The notes under the pieces: model-generated
Databases searched by the model: none
Told to the model about the DNA's origin: nothing
Seen by the model: only the letters and a program-made list of their open reading frames with translations
In this document: positions 51,328 to 59,068 of the stretch, one piece after another
Numbering within the stretch: the stretch's first letter is position 1
Layout: each line of letters begins with the position of its first letter
Assembly: GCA_048359995.1 (NCBI GenBank)
Contig: DBGCPK010000019.1
Location: 1 to 64,000, forward strand
Length of the DNA stretch: 64,000 nucleotides
Direction: 5' to 3'
Source of the DNA: UBA3210 sp048359995
Lineage (GTDB): Bacteria; Bacillota_I; Bacilli_A; RFN20; CAG-449
Made by a program: the position numbers and the translations under genes

Positions 51328-52806
51328 ATGGATACATTACAAGTGTTGAAAGATATAGGTCAAAGAAACAACGGAGATGTGTATTTAGGCGTCGTAGGAC
51401 CTGTCAGAGTAGGGAAATCGAGTTTTATCAAGCGATTTATGGAAGTGGTCGTTTTGGATCAGATTCAGAGCGAAGATGATAAAAAAAGAGCCAAAGACGA
51501 ACTGCCTTTGTCCGGACAAGGGAAGACGATTACGACGATCGAACCTAAATTTATTCCCGCGAACGCGATTGCCATACCGGTCGACGACGCATTAAGCGTC
51601 AATATACGAATGATCGATTGCGTCGGTTATATCATCGATTCCAGCAACGGATATCTCGAAGACGGAAAGATGAGAATGGTGAAAACGCCGTGGTTCAGCG
51701 ACGCGATTCCTTTCGACGAAGCGGCGAAAATCGGCACGCAGAAAGTGATTAAGGACCATTCGACATTGGGAATCGTTATTCTTTCGGACGGTACGGTCAA
51801 CGATTTTACCCGATTGGATTTCTATTCGGCGGAGAGAAAAGTTCTCGAAGAAGTCAAGAATCAGGAAAAGCCTTTCGTCATCGTTTTAAACAGCCGAACG
51901 CCGCACAGCGAACAGACGCTGAAAATCCGCGAAGAACTCGAAGCCACGTATCAGGTTCCGACCGTAACGATGGACGTCGTCAATATGACCAGAGAAGACG
52001 CGACGAACCTTTTGAAAGAAGCCCTCTATCAATATCCGATCTCCGGCATCGATATCTCTTTGCCGAAATGGGTGGATTCTTTGGACGAAAGCCACTATAT
52101 CAAGGTTTCGATTAACGAGTCGTTGGAAAAGGCCGTCGACCAAGCGAAAATCGTCAAAGACGTCGACAAGATCAACCAGGTTCTTTTGGAAAACGAATAC
52201 TTGAGCGAAGTCAAGATCACCGGAGTGGATACGGGAACGGGCATCGTTTCGGTTCAGCTCACCGTAAAGGAAGACCTTTACGAGGTGGTTTTGGAAGAAT
52301 TGGTCGGATGCAAAATCACCGATAAATCGGAATTGATTCACTTGCTGAGTCAATACGTCAAAGCGAAAAAGGATTACGATCTGATCGGAAGCGCGCTGGA
52401 AATGGCCAATGCCACCGGTTACGGATTCGCTTCCAGCCCGATCGGAGAGATCAAGATCGACAAGCCGGAATTGTGCAAAAACGGCAACCGTTACGGGTTG
52501 AAAGTCAAAGCCGCCACATCCTGTTATCACATCATCAAGGTCGATATCAATACTTGTTTCGAACCGATTTTAGGCGGAAAAGACCAAGCGGATTATTTCT
52601 TGGACTATTTGAATAAAGCGTATGAAAGCGACGGATTGGCGATACTGGATTGCGAATTGTTCGGCAGGAAATTCAAGGACATTCTGCAAGAGTCCATCTC
52701 GTCGAAACTCAACAATCTCCCTGAACCGATCAAACAGAAGTTGCAGCAGATCATCAAGATCATTTCCAACAAAGGAAAAGGAAATCTGATCGCATTTGTC
52801 TTTTAA
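51328..52806 (+). CDS. spoIVA: SpoIVA, spore coat basement-layer ATPase
   Basis: A 492-residue protein, the same length as Bacillus subtilis SpoIVA. The N-terminal TRAFAC-like ATPase has Walker A GPVRVGKSSF, then SGQGKTITTIEPKFIP and IDCVGYIIDSS. The C-terminus ends in the conserved hydrophobic IISNKGKGNLIAFVF. It polymerises on the forespore surface and anchors the coat. I choose ATG 51328 because GGGAGG is just upstream. It is followed by HU as in Bacillus. This is the clearest proof that the organism is an endospore former. Confidence 0.98.
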   Translation: MDTLQVLKDIGQRNNGDVYLGVVGPVRVGKSSFIKRFMEVVVLDQIQSEDDKKRAKDELPLSGQGKTITTIEPKFIPANAIAIPVDDALSVNIRMIDCVGYIIDSSNGYLEDGKMRMVKTPWFSDAIPFDEAAKIGTQKVIKDHSTLGIVILSDGTVNDFTRLDFYSAERKVLEEVKNQEKPFVIVLNSRTPHSEQTLKIREELEATYQVPTVTMDVVNMTREDATNLLKEALYQYPISGIDISLPKWVDSLDESHYIKVSINESLEKAVDQAKIVKDVDKINQVLLENEYLSEVKITGVDTGTGIVSVQLTVKEDLYEVVLEELVGCKITDKSELIHLLSQYVKAKKDYDLIGSALEMANATGYGFASSPIGEIKIDKPELCKNGNRYGLKVKAATSCYHIIKVDINTCFEPILGGKDQADYFLDYLNKAYESDGLAILDCELFGRKFKDILQESISSKLNNLPEPIKQKLQQIIKIISNKGKGNLIAFVF

Positions 52807-52877
52807 AAATCTCGGTTCGATATTGAAATCGGCGAAAGATTGTGTTAATTTATTCCCATATTGGAGTAAGCCGCATT

Positions 52878-53168
52878 ATGAACAAATCCGAACTGATCAA
52901 CGAGGTTTTCAATCAAACGATCATGCCGAAGAAGGACTGCGCCCGCGCCGTCGATGCGGTATTCGAGATTATCCTCGCGGAATTGGAAAAAGGAAACAGC
53001 GTGAAGGTCGCCAATTTTGGGATTTTCGAAATCAAACGGATTCCGGAGAGAAAAATCACCAATCTGCATAGCGGTGAGATCGTCTCCGTTCCGGCGCAGG
53101 AGACGGTGAGATTCCGTCCCGCGCGGAAAATCAAAGCGAAAATCAACGAAAGGTCATCGGAAAGGTGA
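52878..53168 (+). CDS. hup: HU-family nucleoid protein
   Basis: A 96-residue HU/IHF protein: MNKSELINEVFNQTIMPKKD, NFGIFEIKRIPERK and the DNA-intercalating arm ending FRPARKIKAKIN. It is more divergent than a typical HU (no GRNP in the arm). GGAG is 12 bases upstream of the chosen ATG; the frame is open for 12 more codons without a better start. The spoIVA-HU order is conserved in Bacilli. Confidence 0.9.
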   Translation: MNKSELINEVFNQTIMPKKDCARAVDAVFEIILAELEKGNSVKVANFGIFEIKRIPERKITNLHSGEIVSVPAQETVRFRPARKIKAKINERSSER

Positions 53169-53176
53169 CCTTTTTT
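53150..53176 (+). terminator. terminator of the HU gene
   Basis: An 8-bp stem (AAGGTCAT / GTGACCTT, one T-G pair, 7-base loop) and TTTTTT, overlapping the stop codon. Confidence 0.85.
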
Positions 53177-53234
53177 CTTTGACCGCCCAAGATTCTTCCT
53201 CTACGCGGAATAGGCTATCTTAGGAGGATGTCTT

Positions 53235-53672
53235 ATGGGAAATATAAATCCTGGACCTTATTACTTCTTTCCGTTTATGCCGATCCACAAAATTGTGGAA
53301 GAGGATAAGAAAGATGTGGCTTATTATGATGAAATCTATTCACCCGAACTTACATTATTGCACGGGAATGCGTTTAAAAACGAATATGTGGCCTATAAAA
53401 ACTACGTACCATCGATCCCTTTTGCCAAGGATCAGCAAGAAAAATTGCTCCGCGAGATACAAATGAACAGCTTGCTGGCTCACGATCTGAAATTGCATCT
53501 CGACGTTTATCCGAAAGACAGAGCGATTTACGAATTGTTTAAAAAATATTCCGAGGAAACGCATCGCTTGGTTAAAGAATATCAGGATAAATTCGATCCG
53601 TTGTTCGCGGGAGGTTCCAAATTCGACGGAATTTTCACTTGGGTGGACAACACGTCTGAGGAGAGGTATTGA
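53235..53672 (+). CDS. cotJA-cotJB: CotJA-CotJB fusion spore coat protein
   Basis: A 145-residue protein in two parts. Residues about 35-65 (SPELTLLHGNAFKNEYVAYK) follow the CotJA pattern. Residues about 66-123 (QEKLLREIQMNSLLAHDLKL, HLDVYPKDRAIYELFKKY, then REYQ-like VKEYQDKFDPL) follow CotJB. In Bacillus these are separate genes of about 80-90 codons. The N-terminus is aromatic and proline-rich (PGPYYFFPFMP). It is followed at once by cotJC. AGGAGG precedes the ATG. Confidence 0.8.
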   Translation: MGNINPGPYYFFPFMPIHKIVEEDKKDVAYYDEIYSPELTLLHGNAFKNEYVAYKNYVPSIPFAKDQQEKLLREIQMNSLLAHDLKLHLDVYPKDRAIYELFKKYSEETHRLVKEYQDKFDPLFAGGSKFDGIFTWVDNTSEERY

Positions 53673-53674
53673 TT

Positions 53675-54235
53675 ATGTTTGTTTATGAAAAAAGATATGC
53701 TTTTCCGGTAGAAATTCATCATCGCAATTTGAAGCTGGCTAAGGCTTTGTACGCGCAGTTCGGAGGACCGAACGGAGAACTCGGTGCTTGCTTGCGTTAC
53801 TTCGCGCAATCCTTTACCATGCCGGACGATAGAGGACGCCGTCTACTGAAAGATATCGCCACGGAAGAAATGGGGCATGTCGAAATGATCTGCGCGATGA
53901 TCACGCAACTGACCAAAGGAGCCGGCGTCAAGGAATTGGAAGAAGCCGGACTTTGCTGCGCTTATGCCATCAACGGAACCGGTCTCGGAATCAACGATTG
54001 CAACGGCGTGGCCTTTTCGACGCAGAATATCGGCGTTACTTCGGATTATAAAGCCGATCTTACCGAAGATATGGCAGCGGAAGAACGGGCGAGAAGCACA
54101 TACGAGCATCTCATCGATCTAACCGACGATCGGGAATGCATTGCGATTCTGCTTTTCTTGAGGCAGAGGGAAGTGGTTCACTACAATCGGTTCAAAGAAT
54201 TATTGGAAGTGTACAATAAAGAATTTCAAAAGTAG
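53675..54235 (+). CDS. cotJC: CotJC, manganese-catalase-type spore coat protein
   Basis: A 186-residue di-manganese catalase-fold protein with ligand motifs NGELGACLRYFAQ, ATEEMGHVEM, EERARSTYEHLI and REVVHYNRF. It is a coat component that may protect against peroxide. I choose ATG 53675, with GAGGAG upstream and overlapping the fusion gene's tail region; an in-frame TTG two codons earlier is less likely. Confidence 0.93.
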   Translation: MFVYEKRYAFPVEIHHRNLKLAKALYAQFGGPNGELGACLRYFAQSFTMPDDRGRRLLKDIATEEMGHVEMICAMITQLTKGAGVKELEEAGLCCAYAINGTGLGINDCNGVAFSTQNIGVTSDYKADLTEDMAAEERARSTYEHLIDLTDDRECIAILLFLRQREVVHYNRFKELLEVYNKEFQK

Positions 54236-54238
54236 CCG

Positions 54239-56332
54239 TTAATCGTCGCTGAGTTCGCGGAGGAATTCTTCCGCGGAAATGTCGCTCGGAAGTCTCAGAT
54301 CGCTTCTCGGAGAAAGGCTGACTTCGCTGATCTTTGGTCCGTCGGGAGAACAGGAGCGTTTAAATTGATGGGTAAAGAAGCGTGTGAGAAATCGACTCAG
54401 CCACTTTTTGATCGTTTCTTTCGAATAATCGTTAGCAAAAACGATCGAGGCGAGATGATAGACTTTTTTTACGCTTAAACGGTGGTAGACGAAGTGATAG
54501 AGGAAGAAATCGTTGAGATCGTAAGGACCGATCACATCTTCGGTGATCTGCGCGATTTCTCCTTTTTGATCCGGCGGAAGAAGTTCGGGAGAAACCGGCG
54601 TACTCCAAATGTCGAGAAGATCGTCGGCGATTTCCGGATACGTTTCCGCCGCTTCTTTTACCATTTGACGAATCATCGTTTTCGACAGCGAGCAGTTGAC
54701 GTTGTACATCGACATATGATCGCCGTTGTAGGTCGACCAACCCAAAGCGATTTCGCTTAAATCTCCCGTGCCGACGACGATGCCCCCGATTTGGTTCGCG
54801 TAATCCATCAGTATCTGCGTTCTTTCGCGGGCTTGCGCGTTTTCGTAAGCGACACCGCGTTCGTTCGGATCGATGTGAAGATCCTTTAAATGCTGCATGA
54901 CGGCATCGCGAATATCGATCGAGATGAGGGAAACTCCCAGTTTCTCGCACATTTTCGTGGCATTGTCCTTGGTTCTTTTCGTAGTTCCGAAACAAGGCAT
55001 GGTGATGGCATGGATACGCTTGCGGGAGAGTTTCATCTCGTCGAATGCGCGAACGCAGGCGAGCAAAGCCACCGTCGAATCGAGACCGCCCGAAACGCCG
55101 ATAACCGCATCGGTGCAGCGAATGCGATTCAGGCGATGAATCAAGGCGCACGCCTGCATTTGATTTGCTTTTGAGAACAGCGGTTTTTCCGGATCGAAAA
55201 ACGGGAATCGATCGTACTTTCTCGTTAAAACCGGCGTTGTCAGGACGCATTCGAAAGGGACGACTTTTTTCGATTCGCGACCTTTCTGATATCCGCCGAC
55301 CCGACGGGCGATCAAAATTCGGTCGACATCGATTTCCGAAGTGATCGTTTTTTCGGAAAATAACTCGGATTCTATCAGCAAACCATCCGGTTCGCAGATA
55401 ATCGAGTGTCCAGAGAAAAGCGCATCGGTTCCGGATTCGCTTGCAGAAGAAGAACAATAAATGTATCCGACGATGCTCCTCATAGACGTGACTTCGACTA
55501 AGTTTTTGCGAATCGCGTCCTTATACAACGTTTCGTTGCTCGCAGAGAGATTGCAGATGATCGTCGCGCCGAGATCGGAAAGGACGGAAGCGCGGGGTTG
55601 ATTTACCCACAGATCTTCGCAGATTTCCACGCCGATCGCTTCGCTCGGATAACGCTTATTGATGAACAAAAGATTGTTTCCGAACGGATAATTCTTTCCG
55701 TTGATCCGAATCGAAGAAGTCTCCCCGTCAAATCCGTGAAAATATCGCTTTTCGTAAAATTCGTTGTATTCCGGAATATACGTTTTCGCAACGACGCCGA
55801 GGATTTTTCCTTTATGCATACAGATCGCGCAGTTGTATAGTTTGTTTTCGTAAATCATCGGCGCGCCGAAAGCGTAGAAAGCGTCGATATCTTCGGTCTT
55901 TTTGCCGATATGGGCGATGGCATTTTCCGTTTTTTTCAATAGAGTATCGGACTGAAAAAGGTCTCCGCAGGTATAAGAAGTAAGGCTCAGCTCCGGAAAT
56001 ACGATGATTTTCGAACCGGCGAAAAAAGCGTCGCGAACTTGACGGATAATTTCTTCGGCGTTTTCGTCTACCTGCCCGATCTTTCCGTGCAGGGATACGG
56101 CGCTGACTTTGATATATCCTTCCGGATCGTCTTTTTCCTCGAAATCTTCGATATCCACATTCGGCTCATCGACCCCGTTTTTTTCGACCTTTTGAGCGTA
56201 CACTTTTTCGGACATAATCACCAGATCGGAGTAACCGTTTTTCGTGATGTGAATCGGCGATGAACTTTGATGACAAAGTTCCGAGATGTCATTGGTTTTT
56301 CTTAGATCGGTAATAGGAATAATCTTTTTCAT
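54239..56332 (-). CDS. nadE: glutamine-dependent NAD+ synthetase with N-terminal Phd/YefM antitoxin domain
   Basis: A 697-residue protein. Residues 1-48 read as a Phd/YefM antitoxin DNA-binding domain (IIPITDLRKTNDISELCHQS, ITKNGYSDLVIMS). A linker of about 25 residues leads to the nitrilase-type glutaminase (about 73-340) with its Glu114-Lys183-Cys238 triad (FPELSLTSY, AKTYIPEY, EICEDLW). The synthetase follows with the PP-loop SGGLDST at 414-420. The enzyme amidates deamido-NAD to NAD in the cytosol. AAGGAGA lies 12 bases upstream, and a palindrome in the promoter could be the antitoxin domain's operator. It converges with cotJC with 3 bases between. Confidence 0.92.
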   Translation of the reverse strand: MKKIIPITDLRKTNDISELCHQSSSPIHITKNGYSDLVIMSEKVYAQKVEKNGVDEPNVDIEDFEEKDDPEGYIKVSAVSLHGKIGQVDENAEEIIRQVRDAFFAGSKIIVFPELSLTSYTCGDLFQSDTLLKKTENAIAHIGKKTEDIDAFYAFGAPMIYENKLYNCAICMHKGKILGVVAKTYIPEYNEFYEKRYFHGFDGETSSIRINGKNYPFGNNLLFINKRYPSEAIGVEICEDLWVNQPRASVLSDLGATIICNLSASNETLYKDAIRKNLVEVTSMRSIVGYIYCSSSASESGTDALFSGHSIICEPDGLLIESELFSEKTITSEIDVDRILIARRVGGYQKGRESKKVVPFECVLTTPVLTRKYDRFPFFDPEKPLFSKANQMQACALIHRLNRIRCTDAVIGVSGGLDSTVALLACVRAFDEMKLSRKRIHAITMPCFGTTKRTKDNATKMCEKLGVSLISIDIRDAVMQHLKDLHIDPNERGVAYENAQARERTQILMDYANQIGGIVVGTGDLSEIALGWSTYNGDHMSMYNVNCSLSKTMIRQMVKEAAETYPEIADDLLDIWSTPVSPELLPPDQKGEIAQITEDVIGPYDLNDFFLYHFVYHRLSVKKVYHLASIVFANDYSKETIKKWLSRFLTRFFTHQFKRSCSPDGPKISEVSLSPRSDLRLPSDISAEEFLRELSDD

Positions 56333-56356
56333 ACTTTTAAACTTCTCCTTGACATT

Positions 56357-56384
56357 ATTATAACATAATTATGTTCATTTGAAC
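56357..56384 (-). promoter_or_regulatory. nadE promoter with overlapping palindromes
   Basis: On the minus strand, TATAAT (56362-56357) is directly preceded by the 14-bp perfect palindrome AACATAATTATGTT (56362-56375). This overlaps a second palindrome, GTTCATTTGAAC (56373-56384). The palindromes fill the space between -10 and the expected -35, a typical repressor position. The leader would be about 18 bases. Confidence 0.5.
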
Positions 56385-56460
56385 CGTTTTTACAAAATTG
56401 CATCAACTTTCTTTTTTCATCGAATTCTTTTTTCTATAATGAGAGGGAGAGGAGAAGCCT

Positions 56461-57462
56461 ATGCATCCGGAGTGTACTGCGTACGATTACGAGAGATTTC
56501 GCGAACAAATCAAGAACATTTTAAATAAAAACGAGATTTGTCTTGTTTTGGATTTGCCTACGGAAAAGAAATTGCAATGCGGAATCCTGTATTTTTCTTT
56601 GAATCAATGGGCAGGAGAGGGAGTATTTTTTGATGAATTCAAAGCTCGGAAAAAGTTGCTTGATTTCCTTTCGGATGTCCGGAAACTTTGTGCCGATAGT
56701 TTTTCTTTGGCGACGATCGATTGCAAAGAAATCGGAGAAGACGAGACCTATTTCGTTCTGGTTTTGAATTCGGAAAAAGAACCGATTACACTTTTGACTT
56801 TTCGGTTGTCGGCAGAGAAGGAAATGGTTACTCTTCGCGTCGAATTTCCCGATGTTTTCGGATTTATCAAGCAGTATCGAAATCTTCTTTCTCGATCTTC
56901 CTCGGTTCCGTCGGATTCTTTTCCCGTCCAAGTCGGCGTGATCGTTTTGAACGATGAAAAGGAGACAGTTAAAAAATATTGCGAAGAAATCTGCGCTCTT
57001 TTGAGAGAAAAATATACCATCGAAGTTTTGCATCTAAATCAAAATTATCGCGATGAAGAAACCCGATGGCTGGAATCGGGTGTTCCTGCGATCGTGGAAA
57101 TCGGAAGAATCGCGGCTAAAAATCGTCACGTAATTCTCGTCGGCAGAGAAGAAAGACAGACAGTTCCTTTCGATTCCATGATAGAGCAGATCGGAAGAAT
57201 CGGTCGAATAAACAAGGAGAATTTCTTCGGTGCTTCTTTGAAAAGAAATCGCGAATGGATGGAAAAAGTGAGCGACTATTCTTCGTTGAAACAGGGAAAT
57301 CGCTTCTGCTGTTGCTTGAATTCGGATTGCTTAAACAGAATACGAGAAGACAAGGGATTTCAGGTGATTGCGCAGACCTTTTCGGATCGCCTGTTCTCGG
57401 AAGAATGTATTCTCTGCGGAAAGAGACCAAAAGCCTGTCTTTTCGGTTTGATGAAAAAGTGA
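56461..57462 (+). CDS. ProRS-like protein: anticodon-binding and zinc domains without a catalytic core
   Basis: A 333-residue protein. Residues 155-245 look like a class II aminoacyl-tRNA synthetase anticodon-binding domain of ProRS type (VQVGVIVLNDE, then WLESGVPAIVEIGRIAAKNR, VILVGREERQTV). Residues 260-333 look like the C-terminal zinc domain of archaeal-type ProRS, with C285-x4-C290 and C316-x2-C319 (FSEECILCGKRPK). The usual C-terminal Tyr is missing. Residues 1-150 show no class II motifs and match nothing known to me. It could bind tRNA-Pro without charging it. It lies just upstream of a tRNA cluster. GGAGAAG precedes the ATG. Confidence 0.6.
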   Translation: MHPECTAYDYERFREQIKNILNKNEICLVLDLPTEKKLQCGILYFSLNQWAGEGVFFDEFKARKKLLDFLSDVRKLCADSFSLATIDCKEIGEDETYFVLVLNSEKEPITLLTFRLSAEKEMVTLRVEFPDVFGFIKQYRNLLSRSSSVPSDSFPVQVGVIVLNDEKETVKKYCEEICALLREKYTIEVLHLNQNYRDEETRWLESGVPAIVEIGRIAAKNRHVILVGREERQTVPFDSMIEQIGRIGRINKENFFGASLKRNREWMEKVSDYSSLKQGNRFCCCLNSDCLNRIREDKGFQVIAQTFSDRLFSEECILCGKRPKACLFGLMKK

Positions 57463-57478
57463 AAAAAGAAAAAAAGAA

Positions 57479-57507
57479 TTGATATCTATTTTCGGTTATG
57501 CTAATAT
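57479..57507 (+). promoter_or_regulatory. promoter of the tRNA cluster
   Basis: TTGATA (57479-57484), 17-base spacer, TAATAT (57502-57507); tRNA-Ser starts 14 bases downstream. Confidence 0.65.
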
Positions 57508-57520
57508 TATTGAGCGACAA

Positions 57521-57611
57521 GGAGCAATACCCAAGTTGGTGAAGGGGCGTCCCTGCTAAGGACGTAGATCGGGTAACTGGTGCGAGAGTTCGAGTCTCTC
57601 TTGCTCCGCCA
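57521..57611 (+). tRNA. tRNA-Ser (anticodon GCT)
   Basis: Acceptor GGAGCAA / TTGCTCC, anticodon loop CTGCTAA, a long variable arm typical of tRNA-Ser, T-arm GAGAG TTCGAGT CTCTC and encoded CCA. It reads AGC and AGU. Confidence 0.97.
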
Positions 57612-57614
57612 TCA

Positions 57615-57690
57615 GGACCAGTGGTGTAGTGGCTAACATGTCTCCCTGTCACGGAGAAGATCGCGGGTTCGATCCCCGTCTGGTCCGCCA
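57615..57690 (+). tRNA. tRNA-Asp (anticodon GTC)
   Basis: Acceptor GGACCAG / CTGGTCC, anticodon stem TCTCC/GGAGA with loop CTGTCAC, T-arm with TTCGATC, encoded CCA. It reads GAC and GAU. Confidence 0.97.
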
Positions 57691-57695
57691 TTTAT

Positions 57696-57769
57696 GCAGG
57701 TGTAGTTCAATGGTAGAACTTTAGCCTTCCAAGCTAACTACGCGGGTTCGATTCCCGTCACCTGCTCCA
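57696..57769 (+). tRNA. tRNA-Gly (anticodon TCC)
   Basis: Acceptor GCAGGTG / CACCTGC, anticodon loop CTTCCAA, T-arm GCGGG TTCGATT CCCGT, encoded CCA. It is the last gene of the cluster; base composition drops sharply right after it, and its 3' end is the likely insertion site of the downstream island. Confidence 0.97.
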
Positions 57770-57776
57770 TTTGAAA

Positions 57777-57843
57777 ACAACTTACGAACCTATAAAGTTC
57801 GTGAGTTTTTATTTTATATAAACAACTATAAGTTCTCTTTCTA
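57777..57843 (+). repeat. left inverted-repeat flank of the island segment
   Basis: Two blocks, ACAACTTACGAAC (57777-57789) and GTTCTCTTTCTA (57832-57843), recur in inverted orientation and reversed order at 59917-59944, with one mismatch in 25 bases. Confidence 0.6.
57780..57810 (+). terminator. terminator of the tRNA cluster
   Basis: A 10-bp stem (ACTTACGAAC / GTTCGTGAGT, one T-G pair, 7-base loop) and a T-run. Confidence 0.85.
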
Positions 57844-57861
57844 GGAAGGAGGACTTTTTTG

Positions 57862-58146
57862 ATGTTAGAATTTAAAACTACCCAAACATTAAAACCAAAT
57901 AATCAAATTTTAGAGGCAATTAAAGACTTTACTTACAAAGTTAAGAAAGGAACAGTAAAACATCTACTACATACTAATTTACAAGTTATAGAACCTACTG
58001 AATATCTAATTACATATCCTACTACTCTAACAATACTTGAGTATAAAGTAAATGAAATATCTAACAAGCCATTTTATATCAAGGAACACAATCAAAAATA
58101 CAATCTTAAAGAAATTGTACAAATTTTAAAAAAGTTTAAAATTTAG
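57862..58146 (+). CDS. 94-residue island protein, function unknown
   Basis: A lysine-rich, soluble protein (MLEFKTTQTLKPNNQIL start, EIVQILKKFKI end) in strongly AT-rich DNA. AAGGAGG is 8-9 bases upstream of the chosen ATG. I recognise no family. It is the first gene after the tRNA-Gly junction, the place where excision or regulatory genes of integrative elements often lie, but it shows no helix-turn-helix. Confidence 0.6.
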   Translation: MLEFKTTQTLKPNNQILEAIKDFTYKVKKGTVKHLLHTNLQVIEPTEYLITYPTTLTILEYKVNEISNKPFYIKEHNQKYNLKEIVQILKKFKI

Positions 58147-58166
58147 ACTACACTTTTTATGTTTTT

Positions 58167-58299
58167 GTTAGGAAACATATGAAAGGTGTCTGCTTTTTCT
58201 TGTTTTAGTTAGGAAACTAATGAAAAAGTGTAAAAAAATGCATAAAATGCAAATTCTTTTTAAAGTCAAGGGTGTTATTTTGCATTTTAGTTAGGAAAC
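58167..58299 (+). repeat. three direct repeats of GTTAGGAAAC upstream of the recombinase
   Basis: GTTAGGAAAC occurs at 58167-58176, 58208-58217 and 58290-58299, each preceded by a T-rich tract and followed by an nnnTGA-type context. The spacings are 41 and 82 bases, exact multiples of 41. An inverted repeat TAAAATGCAAA / TTTGCATTTTA (58243-58253, 58279-58289) lies between the second and third copies. Confidence 0.7.
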
Positions 58300-58320
58300 A
58301 AGTGAGGAGATGATTATTTT

Positions 58321-58872
58321 ATGAGATGTGCAGTATATGTAAGAGTTAGTACAGATGACCAAAGAGATAATGGTTATTCTATTGGTTCACAGCTTCGTAT
58401 GATTAAAGAGTATTGTGAAAAGAACGATTATAGTATTGTAGATGTCTATAATGACGCAGGTCATTCAGGAAAAGATTTAATGCGACCAGAAATGCAAAGA
58501 TTACTTACAGATATTAAAGCAAAGAAAATTGATAAGTTAGTTGCTATTAAAGTTGATAGACTAACCTGTAATAATTATGATGGCTTTTGGTTGCTTAACT
58601 ATTGTGAAGAACACGATGTTAAAATTGAGTTAATATTAGAGCCTTATGATGTGTCTACCGCTAATGGTGAAATGATATTTGGTATGAATTTAGTATTCGG
58701 ACAAAGAGAAAGAAAAGAAATTGGAGCAAGAACAAAAAGAGCAATGGAAGAAATGGCTTTAGAACATATCCACCCTAGTAAAGCACCCGATGGCTATACT
58801 AGAAATAAAGATACAGGTCATTTAGAGGTAGAGCATATTGAAGCACAAGTTGTTAAAGAAATCTTTACCTAT
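58321..58872 (+). pseudogene. large serine recombinase, 3'-truncated
   Basis: The first 184 codons are a good serine recombinase N-terminus: VYVRVSTDDQ with catalytic Ser10, then VDVYNDAGHSGKDLMRPEMQ, KVDRLTCNN and the start of the recombinase domain (PSKAPDGYTRNKDTGHLEV, IEAQVVKEIF). At about 58870 the sequence switches to unrelated DNA that codes on the other strand, so roughly two thirds of a normal enzyme of 500 or more residues is missing. The DNA-binding domain is lost and it cannot recombine. GAGGAGA precedes the ATG. Confidence 0.88.
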
Positions 58873-59068
58873 AGTGGGAATATGAGTAGCATCCCAATAT
58901 GCCTTTGCCTTTATATATGCATTTTCAATCGCGTTTTTTCCATTTTCTTCTATATCTAATTTAAAATCTAAGTCTTTTATAGTTATTAATTTTATTCCGT
59001 TTTCTTCAAGTACTTTCTTATATTTTAAAATTTTTTGCCTGATTTGTTGTTGCAAATAAAACTTTCAT
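58873..59068 (-). pseudogene. HAM1/RdgB-type NTP pyrophosphatase, frameshifted and truncated
   Basis: The ATG at 59068 opens MKVLFATTNQAK, the family's start. After one extra A in an A-run (near 59040) the other frame continues KILKYKKVLEENGIKLITIK, then EENGKNAIENAYIKAKAYWD, ATHIPTIG, the HAM1 pattern before its catalytic acidic pair. Similarity stops at about 58873, where it meets the truncated recombinase tail to tail. About 65 of roughly 190 residues remain. Intact enzymes remove dITP, XTP and other non-canonical purine nucleotides. The ATG overlaps the stop of the glycosylase-like gene (TAATG), so the two formed an operon. Confidence 0.75.

Noticed and set aside
57116..57691. 191-residue minus-strand ORF starting MADQTGIEPAIF across the tRNA cluster
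   Set aside because: It is the antisense of tRNA-Asp and tRNA-Ser and of the ProRS-like gene; such GIEPA-type ORFs are a known artefact of tRNA regions.
58147..58320. The GTTAGGAAAC repeats as a CRISPR array
   Set aside because: Repeats are only 10 bp, spacing is 41 and 82 bp, and no cas genes are present.
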